Source: Escarpia spicata
Lineage: Eukaryota > Annelida > Polychaeta > Sabellida > Siboglinidae
Length of the DNA stretch: 64,000 nucleotides
Direction of reading: 5' to 3'
Assembly: GCA_963995525.1 (NCBI GenBank)
Contig: OZ023206.1
Location: 2,307,565 to 2,371,564 of the forward strand
Shown here: positions 23,799-34,116 of the stretch, piece after piece
How positions within the stretch are numbered: position 1 is the stretch's first letter
Layout: each line of letters begins with the position of its first letter
Made by a program: the position numbers and the translations under genes
Notes under the pieces: model-generated
Databases searched by the model: none
What the model saw: the letters and a program-made list of their open reading frames with translations, nothing else
Told to the model about the DNA's origin: nothing

Positions 23799-24460
23799 GA
23801 CTACAGTTAGATTTGCAACCACAGTGCACTAGGTCATGGGATTGCATGGTTTCCCTACAGAGGGTTCCAACAATAGTATCCAAGACCAGGCAGATGGAGA
23901 TTTGGCACAATAGCTTGTGACGTGACATACCCAATTTGACAAACAGCCCTATCACATGTTGATGCAATGCATGTTTTGTTGGTGGGGTATTCCAAGTCGT
24001 ACCAGATCCCTGGGCAAACAGCTGTTTCCTTGTTTCATCCTGCTAAATGCAAAAATCTTAATGTAAATTCGGCGATTAACCTCTGTATCTCATTTAGTTT
24101 ACATGAGTCGACTTCTTATGATTGTGATGACAGGGTGAGGAAGATAGCGGGGAATGGAGTTCATGCTAACCATGCCAACTTCTTCCCTCGACCAAGGAAA
24201 CTGGAGACTATGTCACACATCAACTCAGGACATAGCATAGCATTAATGTTTCCGATATCACAGGTCGTTGACAATGGCATAAGTTGCAATAGAACAAAAG
24301 TGGGTTTCAATCGCAAAACGTTCATTTATTTCAACAGCAAGGAATGCCTTACGGCCAGAATAACCACATATGTAAACACTACCGGATATCCACTTTGGGA
24401 AATCCATGGTGAGCACATTGTGCTACATAGAGTAATATGCTGCCCGATGTCCGCCTCCTC
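23799..24460 (-). pseudogene. Decayed ORF of a transposon-associated family (copy 1)
   Basis: One minus frame reads through most of the span with several stops. It runs EADIGQHITLC, then CDIVSSFLGRGKKLAW (24170-24217), then a Pro-Thr-Asn-Lys segment, then RAVCQIGYVTSQAIVPNLHL. A neighbouring frame supplies VHCGCKSNC near 23810. This order resembles a long ORF, usually left unnamed, that I recall from cnidarian, molluscan and fish repeats: a HALTGCDT-x-S-x-GRGKK-x-AW block, an IPPT-x-x-AL-x-QH block, then a CGCK cysteine tail. Its biochemical role is not known to me. The start is not found. The copy is clearly dead. Confidence 0.6.
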
Positions 24461-25589
24461 TTGTGTTCATGGCTGAAGGTACTATAGGTCGTTGGTGGCT
24501 TTATGGACTGTGGTCACTACTATATGATATTGTGTACTGATGATTACCTATCCACCGGAAACGAATGACCTTGTACATTGTAACAAATAATGAAACACCT
24601 TCTGAGTGGTTCTGCTGTATATTCTGCGTTCTCTTATTGGTTGCTTGAGGATGTCAGCAAAATACCTACTACATACAATATATACTCTTCCGACAGTTGC
24701 CAACTGGGATGTAATGTGTATAATACATTATTGCTGGGCATCATCCACATTGCGCTACATGCACTGCTCACACATTTGCGTCGAGGTATGGAGCAATATG
24801 CAATGATGAGAAGTACTATGTTTGGTACGCCAGTCAGTCTGATAGTGATCCTTGTCATAATTTGTGTTTTTCGGTCGTTTCGTCCGCATATCTGCTGTAC
24901 TATATTTTCATGTGCCCTTAACAGTGTATTCCGTTTGCATTACATAATTTTGTCCATGACTAAGTTTGTCCTCGGAGTCTGCATATATGCGCGAATTTCA
25001 GCGATTGTTGGATTACACAAATGTTTAAATGTTGACACTAAAGATGATATTTATTTAGCAAAGTTGTTTTGTATGCCAGACTGCAGTACATTTATGCTTT
25101 GTTAAGTTTTTAATTGCCAGTTTAAACACTGTGATATATCTGGCCCTGTCACCATCCACCTCTCCCATGATTATGGACTTCTATTAAACTTACAGCACAA
25201 CCGTCACTCTTTGTGGGTGATTGACTTGATGTTGACATCGGCCTGGTGTTGTTGCTGAGAACACATGTTGTGGTTTCTGCATAATCAAGTCCATTCGTAA
25301 CTTGCCAGTAAACCTCAAGACGTGTTGTCAACACGATGTTGAATATGTTTTCCATATCGCTGACGTGATCTTGAAATGTAACCATTTGTGTTGTCCATTC
25401 TTAACCAATAACATATTTGTCTTCACCAGTGTATGCACTGCTATTTATCTTATTGTTCAGAATATAGCTCAGAAACAACTGTCAACAAAATTGACATACT
25501 CGTGAATATATACGTATTCATCTATAAACCACATATGGATTCCTCATAATCATATATGAACCCCATATGGATTCGGCAACCTCAAGAGG
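24461..25589. other. Central part of the palindromic element, no gene recognised
   Basis: Two + strand open frames (23967-24476 and 24590-25105, about 170 codons each) occur here and overlap the decayed minus-strand ORF. Neither resembles a known family and they lie in different frames. They look like chance or antisense openings. A short inverted copy of the TGGCGGCCAT motif marks the right inner arm from 25590. Confidence 0.5.
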
Positions 25590-26021
25590 CGTTAAAATTA
25601 TGTTCAACATTTCCAGGATTCCTTGACCCTGGAAATGTTGGGTTATACACCAAGAACATTATTGTATGTTGCTTAGAAGCTGGTACAACTGGATAATGGA
25701 TTTCCATGGCGGCCATTTAAAAAATCAAAATGGCGGCTAGGTACCTTGTCGATAGCGATAGGTACCTAGCTTGAAATGATTCTATATATCATAATCTACA
25801 TGTGTGCCAATTTTCATGATTTTGTTAAAAAGAGCACAATCATGTCCCTTAGCCGCTGGACTAAGGTTGGGGACTGAAAGTTTTAATCGAGATATGCAAA
25901 AAATCTGTAGATGACTACTGTATACATTTTTAGTGGTCCTAGTTGTAAACCCGACAACAGAGATGTGGTTTCCAGTGGCATCAAGTTGTATAGTGTCCAG
26001 GATGCTCTACACCTAGGGCCA

Positions 26022-26022
<1 letters not shown>

Positions 26023-26094
<72 letters not shown>

Positions 26095-26868
26095 CGCGCG
26101 CACACACGTACACACGTACACATTACACATTAAACACGTACACACGTGCACACACGTACATATGTACCCGCGTACCCGCGTACCCGCGTACCCGCATACC
26201 CGCATATGTGCATACCCGCATACACGCATACCCGCATACACGCATACACGCATACACGCATACACGCATACACGCATACACGCATACACGCATACACACA
26301 TACATATATATATATACATACATACAATATATATTACGTGTGTATGTATATATTGTATGTATGTGTGTACGTGTGTGTGTGTGTGTGCGTGTGTGCGTGT
26401 GTGCGTGTGTGCGTGTGTGCGTGTGTGTGTGCGTGTGTGCTGCGTGCGTGTGTGTGCGTGTGCGTGCGTGTGCGTGTGTGCGTGTGTGCGTACATGCACC
26501 CATGCACACACGAACACGCACATACGTACGCATACTCACACACACACAAACAAACGCACACATGCACGCCCGTTACGGAAATGGAAGGCCTGGGAATAAT
26601 GTATAACGTTTGTGTGATAGGTATCTATGTATGCGTGGGTGTATTTGTTTACGTGTGTACGTGTGTACTTGTGTACTTGTGTACGTGTGTACGTGTGTAC
26701 GTGTGTACGTGTGTACGTATGTACGTATGCGCGCATGCATGCATGTATGCATGTATGCATGTATGCATGTATGTATGTGTATATGTACATATGTATGTAC
26801 GTACGCATGTACGTATGTATGTATGTATGTATGTATACATGTATGTTTACATGTACGTATACATATAT
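26023..26868. repeat. Compound CA / TACACGCA / TG / TATG microsatellite
   Basis: (CA)n is followed by TACCCGCA and TACACGCA octamers, (TA)n, GTGTGC hexamers and, right of the outer arm, GTGTAC and TATG runs. All repeat peptides here are artefacts. Confidence 0.94.
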
Positions 26869-26928
26869 GTAACAATAAAGAGTGCCAACAAAGTTGACAA
26901 AGCCGTTCCAGTTCCTAAATGTGTTCAG

Positions 26929-27420
26929 GTCGGTCCGAATGCAGCGATGACACCCCGCTTGTCTTCCACTCCACACATGGCAGCAGTGTGCAACTGTCGG
27001 CGGACAGGAGGCGATCGACGAGGAAGGCGAAAAAGTACTGCAAAGCCATTTGCTTCAGCCATCGACCAGTCTCCATTGGTGAAGGCGTCTCCTTCGTAAT
27101 CACCGCCGTAACCAACAAATGGGATGGTCACCTTCGCTTCGGTTTCACGAAACACGATCCCGCGAACATAAAAAGTTCCGCGTTACCACGTTTCATGTGT
27201 CCAGATCTCACCGACAAGCCGGGCTACTGGGCGCACGAAATTCCGATGAGATTCGCAAGAAATGGCACCGTGCTGTCGTTTTACCTGACGTTCAGGGGCG
27301 AAGTGATGATGAATGTGAACGGCGAAGACAATGGTTGTCTGTTTGACTACGTCGACACCAACGGCCCTGTTTGGGCAATGGTTGACGTGTACGGTAACAC
27401 CGTCTCCATCGATCTCGTCG
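26929..27420 (+). CDS. neur: neuralized exon encoding NHR1
   Basis: The acceptor AAATGTGTTCAG ends at 26928. A further in-frame ATG at 26919 lies in the intron side and is not needed. The exon ends ...GATCTCGTCG before donor GTGAGG at 27421. It contains the whole first Neuralized homology repeat. The microsatellite-rich 3' end of the preceding intron stops only about 60 bp upstream. Confidence 0.9.
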
Positions 27421-28015
27421 GTGAGGCGCTGCGTTGTTTTATTTACTTAATGCATGATTCTATCAGCGCCGGATTTACGACAATGCAGGCCTCCGGGCCG
27501 TGATTAACAGGGCGTCGTATCACAGTAGTTCTCGCCCCTCTCCACCTTCTACTATAGTGACGTCACTGCCAAATACGACTTTTGTCCTTTCATAACACAA
27601 ATTTGCATTCTATGGAAGCACTCAAGTTTCGCCAGAAATGTGTCGACCCCAAAGAATTTATCCACAACAACAACGCTTGTGAAGGCACCTATAAAAATGG
27701 AATTGTGGGGACCTCTGTGCAACTGCCCCGTCTGCCCTGTCCTAAACCGGCACTAGATTCTATGGTGTAGAACTTATTATTTCTTTTACAGTGTCATGAA
27801 ATGTGTGCTTAGACATTCACGTGGACAACTACACAATCTACCATTTGTTATAACGCGAATATTTGATTGTTGGCAAAATGTGCAATGATATTAAAGACCA
27901 GAACAGTTTATTAATCCTCGGGGGCCTAGCGTTTGCAGTCAGATGCTTGTAAATATCCATACAAGCGTCCATAATATATATATATATAATAAATTATATA
28001 TATATATAAATTATA

Positions 28016-28054
<39 letters not shown>

Positions 28055-30180
28055 CAGTAAGTTTACCAAAGCCTCCATTTTAATGCATTAATTGACATTT
28101 GGTGGATCACTTCGTATGTAACAGATTGATTTCGATTCAGAGGTGAGACAAGCGGATCACGTGAGGTGGCGGCGGTGCTTCGGCAGTATCAGTCTGCCAG
28201 GTGGCAGCACCTCACCGACACACGACGGGAATTTAGGTCAACGCCAAGCAGCCATACCTCCTGCGGTCGCAGCGCCTGCGATGCTGGTGTCAGCGCCGGC
28301 AATTGCAAGACCCCCACAGGAACATCACCCACCGCCGCCCACCACGCATTATATCCCCCTGCCCTTCCACACGACAACCGGACGTAACATTGCCCTGTCG
28401 CGAGACGAGACCGTTGCTGAACGGAAGCCAAATGAGGTGACGAATGGCTTCGTGTTCACGGCACGACCTCTCCGGTGTGGAGAGATGCTCACTATCGAGA
28501 TAGTGTCTGCGTCATCACTAGACGAAGAACTGGACATTGGCGGGCTCACTTTCGGAATGACGACTTGCGATCCGGCCACGTTGGCCTCGGAAGAACTGCC
28601 TGACGACTCCGACTTTCTGCTGGACCGCCTCGAGTACTGGATAGTTAACAAAGATGTCTGTTTGAAGCCACGTGTTGGCGACAAACTCAGTTTCCACCTG
28701 ACGCTCGAAGGTAATTACGGTTCTATGTTATACATCTTTATTTTGACCCGTATTTAAGGTTACGATAAAATTTGATTACAGTATTTTAACAGGTCTACCC
28801 TCACAAGGCAAGTACGCACGCGCAAACACGCTCTCGCTCTCTGTGTGTTTCTGTCTGTCTATCTGTCTCTCATACACACACATGCTCGCAGGCACGTACG
28901 CACGCACGCACACTAGCCTCAAACTACTGTGTTAATGTGTTAACTTAGCAATACGAAACAGGGAGCGTATGCACAAAACGTAGGCCAATTGCCGTATGCT
29001 TTGCGTATCCATCTTTAGGGGGATGCCTTACAAATTTGAATGTTATGTAAGCATAATAAGCCATTTATGTAACCCTAATCCTAACTTTAACCCTAATCAT
29101 ACCTGTTTTACGCAGTTAGTAAATTACCCTCTGCGCTCTTTTCTGCGGATCTATTGCAATCTTCCGCTGTTTTAGGCGAAGTACATTATGACAAAAATGG
29201 TCACAAGATGGCGACACTGATGCACGTTGATCATACCTTAGAAATGTGGATGTTCTTTGACGTCTATGGTTCCACTCACGCGATTAGAACATGTGGTAGG
29301 TGTCTTACGTGTTTGTATAGTCGGCCCACATGTTATATGAATTTTCTTCAGTTTAGTGAAGATTATATATTCCTCGTTGTTTATTGATTATTATATATAT
29401 ACTGCAAGCCAATTTGCATATACTATGCCGGAAACCTTGTTTTCTCTGATGCCGTCAAAGTATTTCCAAACAGTTCAGAGGACATCTCGTTAATAATTAA
29501 ATTAAGTGATTCATTTTAAATGTATGCTAAATATATTATTGCCCACCAAATTAACATTTAGTAAACCCAAAGCATAGTACTTTCGTTTTGATAATACACA
29601 ATGGATAATGTAACGTGGAGTGCGGTGGGGCGGTAACTAGGGCGTCCGACTCTCAAACGAGATAACCCAGTTTCAAATCCTGCAGCCCTTTCGAACATTG
29701 GGCAAGTTCGTTCGCTCTTCGTTGTTCCAGTTCGCTCAGCTGTATGCATGAGTACCTGTCTGTAGACGATGATGGATATTTTTGTACGAATAGACTTCGC
29801 GCATTAATTGCAGCATGGCTGAGTGATTCCCATACAAGTCGATATGGTGTTCGATTGAACGTTTTTATAACGTAGATACTGTGTTATGGTGTTTGTTTTA
29901 TCGTCTAGGTATTGTCGACAGCGTGACATCACCACCACCACCGTCGTCCCTCAAAAGAGAACTTTCTCGACTTGAGATATCGTCCGGGCCAGCCATAGCT
30001 CAGCACAACCCTGACGAGTGCAAGGTGTGTATGGAGAGACGCGTGGACTGCGTGCTGACTCCGTGCGGACATGTCGTGCTCTGCTACGAGTGTGCCTTTA
30101 AGATCAAGAACAGTGAACACGCCTCGTGCCCGATATGTCGTAATAAGATCGAGATAGTGACGAAGATGTACCGGGCGTAG
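26929..30180 (+). CDS. neur: Neuralized E3 ubiquitin ligase, NHR-NHR-RING (four clear exons)
   Basis: Predicted join is 26929-27420, 28141-28710, 29176-29295, 29909-30180, with 484 visible residues. All internal introns and the leading acceptor are phase 1. NHR1 is at about residues 10-160 (PLVFHSTHG, WDGHLRFGFT, PRFMCPDLTDKPGYW, VWAMVDVYGN). A Pro/Ala-rich linker follows, then NHR2 at about 237-394 (PLPFHTTTGRNIALS, LTFGMTTCDPATL, FDVYGSTHAIR). The C-terminal C3HC4 RING uses C432, C435, C447, H449, C453, C456, C468 and C471. Known Neuralized proteins bind the Notch ligands Delta and Serrate through the NHRs, and the RING promotes ubiquitination and endocytosis at the plasma membrane. The frame has no stops or missing zinc ligands. 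The N-terminus lies upstream, possibly in the exon at 21378. Confidence 0.92.
27974..28053. repeat. (TA)n microsatellite in a neuralized intron
   Basis: TA dinucleotides with AAATT interruptions over about 80 bp, ending some 85 bp before the next exon. Confidence 0.93.
28141..28710 (+). CDS. neur: neuralized exon: linker and first part of NHR2
   Basis: The acceptor TTCGATTCAG ends at 28140 and donor GTAATT begins at 28711. The first about 70 residues are a low-complexity Ala/Pro/His linker. NHR2 then opens with PLPFHTTTGRNIALSRDETV and runs to ...LSFHLTLEG. Phase is 1 on both sides. Confidence 0.9.
28711..29175 (+). other. neuralized intron with degenerate CCCTAA repeats
   Basis: The intron has ordinary GT-AG ends. 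At about 29071-29098 it holds AACCCTAATCCTAAC and TTTAACCCTAATC, four degenerate copies of a telomere-like CCCTAA unit, next to short CA/CGCA runs near 28870-28910. Confidence 0.6.
29176..29295 (+). CDS. neur: neuralized exon: end of NHR2
   Basis: The acceptor CGCTGTTTTAG ends at 29175 and donor GTAGGT begins at 29296. It encodes EVHYDKNGHKMATLMHVDHT and FFDVYGSTHAIRTC, the closing strands of NHR2. At 120 bp it keeps the phase at 1. Confidence 0.9.
29618..29888 (+). mobile_element. tRNA-derived SINE copy 2
   Basis: The head GCGGTAACTAGGGCGTCCGA resembles a tRNA A box region, and CAGTTTCAAATCCTGCAG stands at the B box. The body is shared with the copies at 10.6 and 45.0 kb (GGGCAAGTTCGTTCGCTC, CGCGCATTAATTGCAGCATG). 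The tail is shortened. It lies in the last intron of neuralized, immediately upstream of the RING exon. Confidence 0.75.
29909..30180 (+). CDS. neur: neuralized terminal exon: RING finger
   Basis: The acceptor TTTTATCGTCTAG ends at 29908. A Pro-rich and charged linker leads to CKVCMERRVDC, CGHVVLCYEC and CPICRNK, all eight zinc ligands, and a TAG at 30178-30180. A SINE ends about 20 bp before the acceptor. No polyadenylation signal is obvious before the TATCG microsatellite at 30.26 kb. Confidence 0.92.
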
Positions 30181-30259
30181 AAGCCGGGTGGGTGCGTCGG
30201 TGGTTGTGTTGTCTGTAAGTTAGAGCTCACCTGATCGCGGTCTTCACTTCTCTTGTGTT

Positions 30260-30378
30260 GTGTTGTATTGTATTGTATTGTATCGTATCGTATCGTATCG
30301 TATCGTATCGTATCGTATCGTATCGTATCGTATCGTATCGTATCGTATCGTATCGTATCGTATCGTATCGTATCGTAT
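30260..30378. repeat. (TATCG)n pentanucleotide microsatellite
   Basis: TGTATTGTATTG grades into about 19 perfect GTATC pentamers, starting some 80 bp after the neuralized stop codon. Confidence 0.96.
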
Positions 30379-30501
30379 GACTCTGTATTTTATTCAGTTC
30401 CATCACGTCCGAAGACCCAGTAACAAGACTGATAATACAACATGAAACAATACGTATCAATTATAAAAGAATAGCAATACAAATGGTACAACATTCATAC
30501 A

Positions 30502-30732
30502 ATGCCAACACTTGTAGTAATGTTCGCAAAGCCATTAGCATGCCAACACTTGTAGTAATGTTCGCAAAGCCATTAGTATGCCAGCACTTGTAGTAATGTT
30601 CGCAAAGCCATTAGCGTGCGAACACTTGTAGTAATGTTCGCAAAGCCATCAGCATGCCAACACTTGTAGCAATGTTCGCAAAGCCATTAGCATGCCAACA
30701 CTTGTAGCAATGTTCGCATGCTTGTAAGCACA
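30502..30732. repeat. 38-bp tandem repeat, six copies
   Basis: The unit ATGCCAACACTTGTAGTAAT...AAGCCATTAGC recurs every 38 bp, and the last copy is truncated. Copies differ by single substitutions. Confidence 0.92.
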
Positions 30733-32129
30733 AATATATTATTGACATTCACAAGGGTTTGTTTTGTGAACAAATGCATATTAAGCGTGTTTCATAAAAA
30801 TGTTACAACAATGTTGAAAAACAGCCAAAACTTGAAGTGTATTTTTGGCACAACCTCTTCACCGATCCTAAATCAATCCCGTGCAATTTGGCTCACATGT
30901 AAGGCCAGCTTGCATGCCAATGTATAGCTTCATAACTATTGCAATTATTTAAAAAATACATTAAGTAATGCTTCCTGGTTGTCCTTCATATCATACATGT
31001 CACCGGATAGGCGGGTTTTGCAAAAAATGTGACGTTTTTTCATTGGCAAGCAGTTTATTTTAATACAAATTTACGGAGACATCTGTTTTTAAGATATCTC
31101 CGTGTTTTCCAGCCAATTAGGCCCTGCAATCTGTATTTGTAATGACTAAATGTTGAACGACTTCGTGTTTAAGACTAGCCTATGGCTCCACGTGCTAGTC
31201 TGTGTTTGGCGGCACCTGATTGGTCAAGGGTCAATCCCGGGTTTCTGACAAATGGCGGCGTTGTCGAGCGTGGAACGGCGTTCGGTCACAAAACAAGAAG
31301 ATTAACGTCAGCATTGGTCATTTAACATCGCGATGCAATTATGTAATCTTCATAAAACAAGATACTGGTATCAGAATAACCAGACTTTATGATATGCGCT
31401 CACGGCGAGCGAATTTATACTCGCGGACATCTGCGCTGGCACGAAACTGACGTCATCGTTTCTACCGAAACGGAATTTGAAGGGGAATTCTACTGAGACA
31501 CACACAGTAGTAGTTTTCAAAGGACGGACTGGTGATATATGGCATGTTTTATACCAACAAATGTTCATACCAACACCTACTAATTTTCTATGAACAAAAA
31601 AGTGAAGAAATCAACTGACACGATAACCGTAGCTCAATCCTTGGCTTAAGTTAAGTATTTCTTAAGCGCACGAAGAGAAGTGCTGTCTTCCAGATTGTTC
31701 TTTATCACGTAAATATTCCAACAATTGCAACTAATATAATATGCCAGTATATTTTTTTTAGTTTTCGAGTAGTGATACAGTATTTTGTTCAGTGATTTCT
31801 GCCTCGCGCTATGGCTGTGTGGAGATACACTTGCAGTAATCATATCGCCGAATGTTTGCTGTAAAATACTCATGTTGTGTTTATATATAAATCCAAAACA
31901 TATGTTGCTCCTAATTGTTTACTTGATATATATATATATATTCATAATTTGATATTGTTTAAATAAAAGTTGAGTGTGATTTCCGAAATCACGTGTACTG
32001 ATATGTTATGTAATAGGGGAACGACGTGAAAAACGGGCCCCTTAAGCGATATTTATCGTAAAGTTTACATTGTTTTTTAAAATAAATTTGTACGGAGTCA
32101 ACGTCTCCACTCCACCTACTTGACTTATT
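30733..32129. other. No gene recognised
   Basis: AT-rich, with a short (TA)n at 31927-31941. The open frames are short and unlike any family I know. Confidence 0.5.
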
Positions 32130-33350
32130 GACTTAGAGCTCTTGCCGGATATCCAGCGTAGAGGTCACACCACATTCTTTATCATCGCCTTCCAGGTGGG
32201 GCGGTCAACGGCCAGCTGCTCGGCCGCCTCAAGCGTGAGGCCCAGGCCACCCAAATCGTGCTTAACACAGTCGATCCATCGACGGCGAGGACGCCCACGG
32301 CGCCGTTTCCAGCCGGTGTTTTGTGGGTGGAATTGGTATAATAAAGGGTAGTTTGGTGACATACGTTGCAGGTGGCCGAACCATCGAAGGCGTCGCCGGG
32401 TGATGAGTATTGATTCATGCTTCTGACCGGTACGTTCCATGGTCGTGTTATTGCTGATGTAACTGAACCACTTTATGTTCTCGAGGCGACGGAGGCTCTT
32501 CATGGCGAAAGCATAGATTTTCTTGGCCTGTTGAATGGTCAGTTGCTAGGTCTTAGAGGCATATAGAAGGATGGAAATGACGAGAGCATTGAACATCTTT
32601 AGCTTGGTACCCCGCGAGATGGAACGTCTGCGCCACAGAGCATTTGACAGTCGTTTCGTTGCACCCGCAGCTTTGCCTATTCTAACTGCGACCTCGTGGT
32701 CGACAGAGCCATCAGCAGATATGACGGAACCCAGTAAGTAAACTCATCCACAAAGTCGATGATTTCGCCATTGATGGTGATGGGGTTAAGCAAATCGATG
32801 TCTGCGCACATTGCCATCGCTTTCGTTTTGGCCCAGCTGATGGAAAGGCCAACAACACTGGCTGTAGAGCAGAGTTCTGTGAGGACTAGGACAAGGTCAG
32901 CGCGATGTGCAGAAGATGGCAATGTCTTCTGCATAATCCAGGTCTGTCACGATAGTGTCTCCAAGTCAAATGCCGAGGAAAGAACCGGCAATTCTCTCCA
33001 GTTGTACCATGGTATGGTCAATGGTGAGATTGAACAGGTCAGGGCAACCACACAGCCTTGACGTACACCGGAGCCAATGGAGAAAAGATATGGGGAATCA
33101 TTACCGAGGCGGATACAACTCTCAATGTCGCTGTACAGTAGCTTGAACAATCGGCATAACTTTGGGGGTAGGCCAGTGTTTTGAAGGACCAACCAGAGAC
33201 TTGCGGTCGATACTATCAAAAGCAGCTTTAAAATCAATAAAAGCAATGAAGACGGTTTGATGAAATTCGTTTAGCTTTTCGATAATCTGGCGTAGAGAGA
33301 ATATCTGATCAACCGCGGAACGGCCCGGAACGAAATCAGCCTGCTGGACT
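32130..33350 (-). mobile_element. Degenerate non-LTR retrotransposon, 3' half
   Basis: On the minus strand, several broken frames give reverse-transcriptase pieces in order: a PPKLCRLFKLLYSDI segment, then SGVRQGCV, then an active-site-distal stretch (VVGLSISWAKTKAM). The typical C-terminal RRLRWFGHLQRM and RRGRPRRRWIDCVKHDLGG follow, ending near 32165. Frameshifts and stops show that it is inactive. The RRGRP-x-x-RW tail is common in L1/RTE-type ORF2 proteins of invertebrates. Confidence 0.8.
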
Positions 33351-33519
33351 CTTCTTGTTGACCTATTAGCGTCACTCCACCTACGTCTGTGCTAACATTT
33401 AAGTATTTCTATTAGAATTACTGTTTCTGGGTGTGTTTTGGAACACCACCCGATTGGTGCGCCCAAAACGGATCCCTGCACATTCACTAGTGTTATTTAG
33501 ATATTATCACACATTTCGC

Positions 33520-34012
33520 AAACACATTGTGCACACTCGGACGCGGCCATTCATGATGTGCCTACACCGCACATTGTGCACACTCGGACGAGGCCATTCA
33601 TGATGTGCCTACACCGCACATTGTGCACACTCGGACGTGGCCAATCATGCTGTGCCTTCAGCGCACATTGTGCACACTCGGACGTGGCCAGTCATGATGT
33701 GCCTACACCGCACATTGTGCACACTCGGACGTTGCCAGTCATGATGTACGTACACCGCACATTGTGCACACTCGGACGTTGCCAGTCATGATTTACCTAC
33801 ACAGCACATTGCGCACACTCGGACGTTGCCAGTCATGATGTACATACACCGCACATTGTGCACACTCGGACGTTGCCAGTCATGATGTGTCTACACCGGA
33901 CATTGTGCACACTCGAACGTAGCCAGTCATGATGTGCCTACACCGTACATTGTGCACACTGGGACGTGGCCATTCATGATGTGCCTACACCGCACATTGT
34001 CCACATCTTATC
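33520..34012. repeat. 47-bp minisatellite, about ten copies
   Basis: The unit CACACTCGGACGTTGCCAGT...CACCGCACATTGTG repeats every 47 bp with point variants (GCGGCCATT, GTGGCCAGT). It ends about 100 bp before the 42-bp satellite. Confidence 0.93.
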
Positions 34013-34116
34013 CTTTCTTCCCCGTCCTTACAGTACAAAAAGAGTTGGTGGATTATTGTTTCCGCACCCATTTGTCTCGCATGCTTTCGAAGCTTCGAAA
34101 CATCGTTGTGGCGTGA

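Noticed and set aside
23967..25105. Two + strand frames of about 170 codons in the palindromic element
   Set aside because: The first is antisense to a recognisable decayed minus-strand ORF. The second has no family resemblance and is in another frame.
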